This document shows, in pieces, positions 13,651-19,692 of a DNA stretch of 19,692 bases. Positions within the stretch are counted from its first letter, which is position 1, and every line of letters starts with the position of its first letter. The translations under genes were made by a program, and so were the position numbers. The notes beneath the pieces were generated by a model. The model did no database searches, had not been told where the DNA came from, and saw only the letters and a program-made list of their open reading frames with translations. Origin of the DNA: an uncultured Variovorax sp. (lineage in GTDB: Bacteria > Pseudomonadota > Gammaproteobacteria > Burkholderiales > Burkholderiaceae); contig CAMLCW010000049.1 in NCBI GenBank assembly GCA_946478645.1, positions 1-19,692 of the forward strand, given 5' to 3'.

Positions 13651-15312
13651 TCAGCGATCCAAAGGCGGCGCTTCCGCTTTCAGGCGCGCCATCTGTTCTT
13701 CGTACGCTGCGAGGAAGGCCTTGCCGAACAGGCTGTGGAAGTCGTCTTCGGCCTCGCTCGCGATGCCGCCGTAGAGCGCCACGAACTGGTCCCAGAGCTT
13801 GGCCTTGCGGTTGACGGCGAACAGCGCGTCGAGTGCCGACTTTGCGCTGATCTTCTTCTCGAGCGCGTCGGGCTCGAAGCGCGCGATGACGTGCGCGAGC
13901 GCCGCGCGCATGCCCACCATCACACCGAACTGGTGCGCGCGCAGGTCGTCGAAGGCATCGCGCATCGCGGCCTCGGCCGGCATGAAGCCGCGCACGCCGG
14001 GGCCCAGCAGGTGCGCGAGCGCGACCTCGACCGTGGGCGAGAACTTCAGCGGGTTGTTGGCCTGCGCCGCGATCATCGTGACCTCGGCGCGCACTTCGCG
14101 CTTGAACTCCTGGCGCGTGAGCAGCAGTTGCAGCGTGCCTTCGGTGGCGCTGCGCAGCATGGTGCCGATGCGCTCCATCAGGCCCGGGGTCAGCGCCGCG
14201 GGCGGCTGGTGCAGATTGCCCAGGCCGCGCAGCAGGGCCGCGAGCAGCTCGTCGTCGGAGGCGGTGCGCGGCGGGGCGGCCGGAACGGGGCGCTGCACAG
14301 GGGCAGTCACAGGCGCGGGCGGTGCCGCTGGCGGCAGCTCGCGCGCCGGGTTGTCGGGGCCGCTGATGCGGATCGGCTGGCCTGCGATGTCGTCGTCGAA
14401 CGCGGCCAGCAGCGGCTCGGCCGGCGCGGCCGGCGGCGTCACGGCGCGCGGCGGCGTGAAGCCGAACTGGTCGATCGGCAGGTGGTCGGGGCGCGGCGTC
14501 GGCGTGGCGGGCGCCAGGCTCTGCAGTGCAGCGAGCGGATCGGCCGAGGCGGCCGTGTTCGGCTGCAGCAGCGGATCGGCGAGCGGCGACAGCGCCAGCG
14601 GATCGCCGCCGATGCCGCCTGCACCCGCGCTGCCGCCGAAGAGCTCGTCGATGCTCGTGGCCTTGCCGTGCGCGGGCGGCGCGCCAAGGTCGGAAAAGTC
14701 TTCGAGCGCGCCGATGCCCGCGGCCGGCGCCGCTGCCGCACCGGCGCCGAGCAGGCCGGCAAAGGGATCGACCTGGGCCGCCTGCGCATTGCGCGAGCCG
14801 GTGGCCATCGGGTCGGGAAAAAGCTGCGGATCGGGCGCTGCGGCGGCTTTCGCGCCGCGTGCCGCAGCGGGCGCCGCGGCCGGTGGCGCGAGGCCCGCGA
14901 GCAGGTCGGCGAACGGATCGTCGCTGCCGATGCTGCTGCCGCCCGGCGCAGGCGCGCCCGGCATCACGGTGTGCGGAATGGCGAGCGCGGGCGGCGCGGC
15001 GGCCGTGACGCGCACGCCGAGCTCGAAGCTGCCGATGACGAGCCGCGCGCCGTCGGCGAGCGGCGCCTCCTTGCCCGCGCCGAGCGACACGCCGTTGCAC
15101 TGCATCGGGTTGCTGCCGCGGTCGATCACGAAGTAGTGGCCGTCGCGGCACAGCACCTGCGCATGCACGCGCGAGACGGTGCGGTCGGGGTCGTCGAGCA
15201 CGAGCGTGTTGGTGTCGGCGCGGCCGATGGTGCCGCCGTTGGGGCCGAAGTCCGCCGACAGCGGCGGTCCCGCAGGAACGCCTTGGCGGGTGACGACAGT
15301 GATTTGGATCAT
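13651..15312 (-). CDS. tagH: T6SS-associated FHA-domain protein (TagH/Fha-like)
   Basis: The FHA protein binds phosphothreonine peptides and acts in phosphorylation-dependent control of T6SS assembly. Of 553 residues, the N-terminal FHA domain (about 1-105) has TIGRADTNTLVLDD (Gly30, Arg31), TVSRVHAQVL (Ser47, Arg48, His50) and CNGVSLGAG (Asn73). A long Ala/Pro-rich linker (about 105-370) has few hydrophobic clusters and is probably flexible. The C-terminal helical domain (about 375-545) matches the T6SS-specific FHA C-terminus: LLLTRQEFKREVRAEVTMI, NNPLKFSPTVEVALAHLL, VGMRAALAHVIARFEPDAL and FHSLFGKAFLAAYEEQM. The frame is open to 15360, but ATG 15312 has a GAGGG site and starts the FHA fold. 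The PP2C gene follows, and a candidate promoter lies upstream. Confidence 0.93.
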   Translation of the reverse strand: MIQITVVTRQGVPAGPPLSADFGPNGGTIGRADTNTLVLDDPDRTVSRVHAQVLCRDGHYFVIDRGSNPMQCNGVSLGAGKEAPLADGARLVIGSFELGVRVTAAAPPALAIPHTVMPGAPAPGGSSIGSDDPFADLLAGLAPPAAAPAAARGAKAAAAPDPQLFPDPMATGSRNAQAAQVDPFAGLLGAGAAAAPAAGIGALEDFSDLGAPPAHGKATSIDELFGGSAGAGGIGGDPLALSPLADPLLQPNTAASADPLAALQSLAPATPTPRPDHLPIDQFGFTPPRAVTPPAAPAEPLLAAFDDDIAGQPIRISGPDNPARELPPAAPPAPVTAPVQRPVPAAPPRTASDDELLAALLRGLGNLHQPPAALTPGLMERIGTMLRSATEGTLQLLLTRQEFKREVRAEVTMIAAQANNPLKFSPTVEVALAHLLGPGVRGFMPAEAAMRDAFDDLRAHQFGVMVGMRAALAHVIARFEPDALEKKISAKSALDALFAVNRKAKLWDQFVALYGGIASEAEDDFHSLFGKAFLAAYEEQMARLKAEAPPLDR

Positions 15313-15374
15313 GAACCGGCCCTCGGGGAGATGCCCACACAGCTGCGCACGCGCGCACATCGAAATGCTGAAGG

Positions 15375-15403
15375 AGTATTCATTTCGAGCAACGGGTTGG
15401 CAA
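15375..15403 (-). promoter_or_regulatory. Candidate promoter for the FHA-PP2C pair
   Basis: On the minus strand TTGCCA (15398-15403) and AATACT (15375-15380) are 17 bases apart, matching consensus at 5/6 and 4/6. It lies in the 142-base gap (15313-15454) between the DUF4150 stop and the FHA start, giving a leader of about 55 bases. No terminator with a T-tract is seen in this gap, so read-through from the upstream module is also possible. Confidence 0.4.
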
Positions 15404-15454
15404 TCTCGCCGGAAGAGGTATGCCGTCGTGGCGAGTGCCGCGCGAGCGAATGAC

Positions 15455-15850
15455 TCAGGGCGCCAGCAGCACCACCAGCGGCTGGCTCGGCACCGTGCGA
15501 ACGCCCGGGCAGTTGGTGCTGTTCTGCAGCGAGACGCTGGTCAGCCGCGAGGCGGGCATGCCGTTCCACAGCACGGTGAAGGCTCCCGTGAGGTGGCGGC
15601 TCGGGCCCATCACGGTGCCCGATGCCACGCCCAGCAGCACGCCGGCGTTGTCGCCGTTGGTCATCGGGATCGTGGTGCCGAGATTGTGGGCCGGCCCGCC
15701 CATGACGAGGATGGTCGGGCAGTTGGGAATGGCCATCGGCCCCATCGCGACGTTGGGGTACGGCACCGGGATGGGCGACGGTGCGGCGGGCGTGAGGCAG
15801 ACGTCGGGGAAGCCCATGTCGGTGCCCATCAACTGGCAGTTGGCGAACAT
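15455..15850 (-). CDS. PAAR-like DUF4150 spike-tip protein
   Basis: The 131-residue protein belongs to the DUF4150 (PAAR-like) group, small proteins that cap the VgrG spike of the T6SS and sharpen or load it. Typical features seen are FANCQLMGTDMGFPDVCLTP at the start, the PIPVPYPNVA motif (27-36), MGGPAHNLGTTIPMTNGDNAG, and the GVASGTVMGPSRHLTGA stretch. It ends right after the domain with no fused toxin, so it is a stand-alone adaptor. Start ATG 15850 is preceded by AAAGGCTGCGCA. DUF3540 lies 31 bases upstream on the same strand, an arrangement seen in VgrG-linked modules. vgrG itself is not visible here. Confidence 0.9.
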   Translation of the reverse strand: MFANCQLMGTDMGFPDVCLTPAAPSPIPVPYPNVAMGPMAIPNCPTILVMGGPAHNLGTTIPMTNGDNAGVLLGVASGTVMGPSRHLTGAFTVLWNGMPASRLTSVSLQNSTNCPGVRTVPSQPLVVLLAP

Positions 15851-15881
15851 TGCGCAGCCTTTCTGGTGGGGTCTGTGCGGG

Positions 15882-16547
15882 TCAGCCGAAGTGGATCTGC
15901 GCGCCGCGCGCCTTCACCAGTTCCTTGCCGTTGATCAGCGCATGCTCGCCCTCGAGCCGCAGCAGCTGCTGCGCTTCGCATTCGATGTGCGTGGCGGCCA
16001 CGCGATCGATGCCGTCGGTGGTGCGTGCGTAGCTGCGGCTGTAGTGCTGGACCCGGTCCATCACGGACGACAGCAGCGAACCGACGAGCTTGACGGTGGT
16101 GCCGACTAGGCTCACCTGCCGGCCCACGAGGTCGGCCGTGTCGGCCGCGACGCGCACGCGCTGCGTGGCGATGTCGAGCGACTGCGCCGCGTTCAGGTCG
16201 ATGCGCGGCGCCGCGAGTTCGATCCCGCCCCCGTCCGCGGCGATGCGCATTCCGCCCGCACAGCTCACGACGTTGGACGTGCCTTCCTCGCGCTGCAGCA
16301 CGCCCATGATCCAGGCCTCGTCGGGCGCGATGCGCAGGCAGGCGACGCTGTCGCCCGACGCCGGTGCCAGCAGGCAGCTCGCGGCCCGCGCGGCACGCAG
16401 CTGCAGGTCGCCGCTGGTCACGCTCAGTGCGCCGTCGGGGCCGATGCTGGCAATGCCGACGCACCACTCGCCGCCGATCGCACCGGCGGGCTTCGCGCGG
16501 CGGGTCGGCGCGGCGGCAGCCGGCTTTCTGTTCTTCGTTTCGTTCAT
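15882..16547 (-). CDS. DUF3540 T6SS-associated protein
   Basis: The 221-residue protein matches the DUF3540 family, found beside VgrG, DUF2169 and DUF4150 genes. Its function is not established. The N-terminal tail is basic and flexible (KNRKPAAAAPTRRAKPAG). The body has an OB-like start (CVGIASIGPDGALSV), SGDSVACLRIAPDEAWIMGVL, and a repetitive C-terminal half in which short strands alternate (IELAAPRIDLNAAQSLDIA, DLVGRQVSLVGTTVKLVGSLL), suggesting a beta-helix like the VgrG stalk. ATG 16547 is preferred, with GAGGA 11 bases upstream; ATG 16565 in the same frame adds six residues and has no ribosome site. It begins 39 bases after the pentapeptide gene's stop. Confidence 0.85.
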   Translation of the reverse strand: MNETKNRKPAAAAPTRRAKPAGAIGGEWCVGIASIGPDGALSVTSGDLQLRAARAASCLLAPASGDSVACLRIAPDEAWIMGVLQREEGTSNVVSCAGGMRIAADGGGIELAAPRIDLNAAQSLDIATQRVRVAADTADLVGRQVSLVGTTVKLVGSLLSSVMDRVQHYSRSYARTTDGIDRVAATHIECEAQQLLRLEGEHALINGKELVKARGAQIHFG

Positions 16548-16586
16548 GGTGGCGTGTGTCCTCATGGTTCGATGTTCGGCGCGTGC

Positions 16587-17639
16587 TCAGGCAGCCACCG
16601 GCTGCCAGCGCTCCGACGCCTGCAGTTCCGGGTCGGTCTCGATGGCGCGCGCGCGGTCGGTCATCTGGCTGTTCTCGGTGCGCGTGCCGTGCAGCACGGT
16701 GCGCAGCATCGTGGCGCGGCGCAGGTCGGCATCGCGCAGGTCGGCGTGCCGGAAGTCGGCATAGGTGAGCTCGGCGCCCGTGAAGTCGGCCCCCTGCAGG
16801 CGGGCTTCGGCGAAGTGCACCTGGTAGAGGTCGCAGCCGACGAAGCGGGCCTGCGGCATGGCGGCGCCGCTGAACAGGGCCTGCCTGAGCGCGGCACCGG
16901 CAAAGTCGATGCCCTGCCCTGTCGCCGCGCAGAAGATGGCCTGCGGTGCCGTGGCACGCGCGAAGTTCGCGCCGTCCAGCGTGGCGCCCTGGAAATTGCA
17001 ACCGGCGAGCGCGACACCGCCGAAGTCCGCGCCGCTCAGGTCGGTGGACGAGAACTGGCAGCCGTCCAGCGTCACGCCGGAAAACGACATGCCCTGCAGC
17101 GCGGTTTTGGTGAAGACGTTGCGCAGCATGCGCGCGCCGGTCCAGGTCAGGTGCGAAAGCTCGCATTCGCTGACGGTGGTGTACTGCCAGCTCGTGTCGT
17201 CGGCGCACACGTCGAGCAGGCCCGACTGTGTCACGACCGCACCGTCGAGCACCGCACCGCGCAGCACCGCGTGGTCGAGCCTGCAGCGCGACAAGGTGGC
17301 CATCGACAGCGCCGCGCCAGCCATCTGCACGTGCGACATCTCGCATTCGGAGAACACCGCGCCGTGCAGGTCGCACTCGCGCAGGTCGGCATGGTCGAGG
17401 ATGCAGCGGTTGAACACCGCCTTGCGCAGGCGCGCGCCCGAGGCGAGCGCACCGCGCAGGTCGCAGTGGTCGAACACCGCCTCGCGCAGGTCGGCGTCGC
17501 GGAAGTCGGCTTCGGACAGGCGCACGTTGGTGAACACGCAGCCTGCGAGCATCAGCCGCGCGTAGGCGCCCTGGCTCAGGTCGAGCCCCTCGATCGTTTC
17601 GCCGAGGCCGGCGGCCAGCGACAACAGGGTCGGCGTCAT
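16587..17639 (-). CDS. Pentapeptide-repeat protein, T6SS spike-module associated
   Basis: This 350-residue protein is made largely of pentapeptide repeats of the A(D/N)LxX type, which fold as a right-handed quadrilateral beta-helix. Clear repeats include EADFRDADLREAVFDHCDLR near the N-terminus and ADFTGAELTYADFRHADLRD near the C-terminus. Residues 1-20 and the last 35 are not repeats. The role is unknown; such genes commonly accompany DUF2169 and DUF4150 genes and may act as rigid adaptors. The start ATG at 17639 overlaps the upstream gene's stop by four bases (ATGA), which shows translational coupling. The frame is open upstream, but only through DNA that codes for DUF2169-pentapeptide protein in another frame, so the longer form is rejected. 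Confidence 0.92.
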   Translation of the reverse strand: MTPTLLSLAAGLGETIEGLDLSQGAYARLMLAGCVFTNVRLSEADFRDADLREAVFDHCDLRGALASGARLRKAVFNRCILDHADLRECDLHGAVFSECEMSHVQMAGAALSMATLSRCRLDHAVLRGAVLDGAVVTQSGLLDVCADDTSWQYTTVSECELSHLTWTGARMLRNVFTKTALQGMSFSGVTLDGCQFSSTDLSGADFGGVALAGCNFQGATLDGANFARATAPQAIFCAATGQGIDFAGAALRQALFSGAAMPQARFVGCDLYQVHFAEARLQGADFTGAELTYADFRHADLRDADLRRATMLRTVLHGTRTENSQMTDRARAIETDPELQASERWQPVAA

Positions 17640-19692
17640 GCTGCGGCCTGCTCTTGCGGCGTGAGGCGGGGCCAGGTACGCGCACGCTGCAGCAGCGCGC
17701 CATCGAAGCGCGTCGCGCCGTCGAGCCGCACGCGCGTCAGGTCGGCACCGAAGAGGTTGCTGCGCCGCAGGTCGGCGCCGCGCAGGTTGGCCGACTGCAG
17801 GATCGCGTCGCTGAAGTTGACGCCCGACAGCAGCGCATTCGCGCAACCGGCCTTGCGCATCAGCGCGCCCTTGGCGCTCGCCAGCCGCAGGTCGGCGCCT
17901 TCGAGCTGCGCTTCGCACAGGTTCGCGCCGTCGAGCACCGCGCGCACCAGCCTGGCGCCGCGCAGGTCGCTGGCGCCGAAGTTGAAGTTGCGCAGGTTGG
18001 CGCCGCTCAGGTCGGCGCCCGCGAGGCTCGAATCCTTGACGGCCACCGTGCCCACGCATTGCGCGCCCATGAGCTTCGCGCCGTCGAGCTGCGAGGTGGC
18101 GAAGGTCGCGTTGTCGAGCTTCGCGTCCTGCATCTCCACGCCCGAGAGGTCGCTGTGCAGGAAGTGGCAGCCCGAGAGGTCGGCCTCGGGCCAGCGCATG
18201 CCGCGCAGGTCGAGCTTGTGGAAGAGTTGGCCGGCGAGCACCGCACCGGTCCAGTCGGCCTCGCCCCAGATCGTTTCGAGCAGGTTCGCCTTGGCGAACA
18301 CGGCGCCGCGCATCTGGGTTTCGGCGAAGGCGCAATGCATGAGCGTCGCCTCGGTGAAGTCGGCGCGGTCGAACACGCCCCGTGCGAGCCGCGCCTTGCC
18401 GAGGTTGGCCTTGCAGAACCGGGTGCCGATCGCGATCGCCCCCTCGAGGTTGGCATGGGCGAGCACGGCGCCCGACAGGTTGGCGCCCGACAGGTTCGTC
18501 TGCGCGAAGTTCACGCTCTCCAGCCAGGCCCCTTCGAAGTTGACGTCGCGCAGGTCGAGCCCCGAGAGGTCGGCGCCCGTGAGGTCGATGCCGGCGAAGA
18601 ACGTGATGCCGGCCGCGCGCGCACGGCCCATCTCGCTGCGCAGCACGGCCGCCTCGGCCGCCGGCATCGCGAACGCCGGGGGCTGCATGTGCGCGGACTG
18701 CAGGTAGCCCTGGCGGTGCGCGTCCTCGATGCGGCAAAGCTTCGGATAGAGCGGCTTCGGGTCGAAATTGCCCGTGGTGCCGGCGGCCAGCGCCTGCAGC
18801 TGGGCCAGTTGCACATCGGGGTCGTAGGTCGGCGGTCCGCGATGCTGCAGCGACGCGATGTCGATCTTCTTTTCGTCGGCAAACGCAAGCGCCTTCTCGA
18901 CCGCCGTCACGGCGTCCTCGATCGAGGCCCATTGCTGCGCCTCGGCCTTCTTCATCGTCTGCAGCAGGTAGGGCGCCAGCGCCTCGCCGGTCGGCACCAC
19001 CTCGCGCTCCGGGATCCGGATACCGAGGGCGTCGGGGTCCTGGCCCATCGCCAGGGCCTTCTCGCGCGCCATCTCGATCTCGACGTGCGCGCGGCGGCGC
19101 TGCGCCTCGGCCTGGAAGCCTTCGGCGCCGAACGGCGCTTTCGCGGCCTCGACGTCGGGATCGAAGGTGTCCACACCCTCGGGCAGCAGGTCGCTGTCGA
19201 CCAATGCGTAGATCGCGCCGGTCTTCGGATCGGCGCGCTTGGCCGCGGCATCGAGGTAGTGCGCGTCGGAACGCGGCTCGCCCAGCCGCTCGACGGCGCC
19301 CATGAGGCTGGCCACGTCGGAGCCGTCGTCGGTGCCGACCTCGGCCAGTCCCTGGAAGATCGCAATGCAGCGTTCGGCATGCGGGAAGAACCAGACGGTC
19401 GTCAGCCGCAGCGGCACCTCGCGCACCTTCGGGTCGCCCACGGCCATCCGGTAGCCGACGAACACGCGCGCGCGCAGGCCGGGCAGGCGGCCTTCGATGC
19501 GCCGCTTCTCGGGATGCATGTTCTCGAAGGAAAACGGCTCGTCGCCGACGAGCGCAGCGGGCATCCACTGGTCGGGCGGCGCCATGTTGAAGTAGCGCCA
19601 GTCGGTGTCGGGGGCGAAGCCGGGCGCATGCTGCGTGAGGTAGTCGGCGTCGTAGGTGCCGCGGTACTGCGCACGCAGCGGATGCATCAGGT
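17636..19692 (-). CDS. DUF2169 plus pentapeptide-repeat protein, N-terminus beyond window edge
   Basis: The reading frame stays open to the right edge, so the 5' end is missing; the Met at 19687 lies inside a domain and is not the likely start. The first 130 visible residues are the C-terminal half of a DUF2169 domain (RGTYDADYLTQHAPGFAPD, DWRYFNMAPPDQWMPAAL, LRLTTVWFFPHAERCIAIF). A helical linker follows (about 130-320), then pentapeptide repeats to about residue 660 (GIDLTGADLSGLDLRDVNFE and similar). DUF2169 proteins act in T6SS as cargo-specific adaptors or chaperones; Agrobacterium Atu3641, needed for Tde2 delivery, is the established example. It is coupled by a four-base overlap to the next pentapeptide gene. 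vgrG and effector genes probably lie upstream, beyond the right edge. Confidence 0.9.
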   Translation of the reverse strand, partial: LMHPLRAQYRGTYDADYLTQHAPGFAPDTDWRYFNMAPPDQWMPAALVGDEPFSFENMHPEKRRIEGRLPGLRARVFVGYRMAVGDPKVREVPLRLTTVWFFPHAERCIAIFQGLAEVGTDDGSDVASLMGAVERLGEPRSDAHYLDAAAKRADPKTGAIYALVDSDLLPEGVDTFDPDVEAAKAPFGAEGFQAEAQRRRAHVEIEMAREKALAMGQDPDALGIRIPEREVVPTGEALAPYLLQTMKKAEAQQWASIEDAVTAVEKALAFADEKKIDIASLQHRGPPTYDPDVQLAQLQALAAGTTGNFDPKPLYPKLCRIEDAHRQGYLQSAHMQPPAFAMPAAEAAVLRSEMGRARAAGITFFAGIDLTGADLSGLDLRDVNFEGAWLESVNFAQTNLSGANLSGAVLAHANLEGAIAIGTRFCKANLGKARLARGVFDRADFTEATLMHCAFAETQMRGAVFAKANLLETIWGEADWTGAVLAGQLFHKLDLRGMRWPEADLSGCHFLHSDLSGVEMQDAKLDNATFATSQLDGAKLMGAQCVGTVAVKDSSLAGADLSGANLRNFNFGASDLRGARLVRAVLDGANLCEAQLEGADLRLASAKGALMRKAGCANALLSGVNFSDAILQSANLRGADLRRSNLFGADLTRVRLDGATRFDGALLQRARTWPRLTPQEQAAA

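Noticed and set aside
12845..15358. Open frame of 837 codons on the minus strand in an alternative frame over the FHA and PP2C genes
   Set aside because: It overlaps both real genes and has the composition of a shadow frame; the FHA and PP2C motifs are in other frames.
13591..15453. Open frame of 620 codons on the plus strand opposite the FHA gene
   Set aside because: Arg/Gly/Ala-rich shadow with no domain; the minus-strand FHA gene has clear motifs.
16554..18707. Open frame of 717 codons on the plus strand, antisense to both pentapeptide genes
   Set aside because: Its regular pattern mirrors the pentapeptide repeats on the other strand; no family is recognisable.
16587..19692. CRISPR-like or tandem DNA repeat because of recurring CAGGTCGGC-type words
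   Set aside because: The words are unevenly spaced and imperfect and are explained by codons for pentapeptide repeats.

Overview
This is a GC-rich bacterial chromosome segment that carries part of a type VI secretion system (T6SS). The base composition, Shine-Dalgarno sites and protein content all fit a betaproteobacterium of the Burkholderiales. Comamonadaceae is the best guess and Variovorax or Acidovorax the most likely genera. That placement comes from gene content and my memory of such clusters, not from a search. No tRNA, rRNA, CRISPR array, insertion sequence or phage gene is visible.

Left third (1-3938): this is not T6SS. The left edge cuts a PhoD-type alkaline phosphatase with a Tat and lipoprotein signal. 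Next come a DUF2383 four-helix protein and five small proteins of unknown function (90, 119, 76, 148 and 111 residues), arranged on both strands. They look like ordinary accessory or stress genes.

Middle (3939-11742): a NarL/FixJ-type response regulator without a visible kinase is divergent from the T6SS genes. The T6SS genes are tssL (with an unusual periplasmic extension), a short TssM-like protein holding only the cytoplasmic domain with degenerate nucleotide-binding motifs, tssJ on the opposite strand, then tssA, tssB, tssC and hcp, ending in a strong intrinsic terminator. tssJ and tssA are divergent, with candidate promoters whose -10 boxes overlap.

Right part (11865-19692): a lipoprotein of unknown function follows hcp. 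The rest reads leftwards: a DUF2169-pentapeptide protein (cut by the right edge), a second pentapeptide-repeat protein, a DUF3540 protein, a PAAR-like DUF4150 protein, then (after a 142-base gap with a candidate promoter) an FHA protein and a PP2C phosphatase. The first four genes look like a VgrG-linked spike or cargo-loading module. The last two are the phosphorylation-control pair found in many T6SS loci.

Working model: TssB and TssC form the contractile sheath, Hcp the inner tube, and TssA helps assembly. TssL and TssJ belong to the membrane complex, DUF4150 caps the spike, and DUF2169, DUF3540 and the pentapeptide proteins may load or fold cargo. tssE, tssF, tssG, tssH (clpV), tssK, a full-length tssM, vgrG and a kinase are not in the window and should lie elsewhere, probably beyond the right edge. 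The most unusual items are the TssM-like pseudo-GTPase and the TssL periplasmic extension, which sit next to each other.
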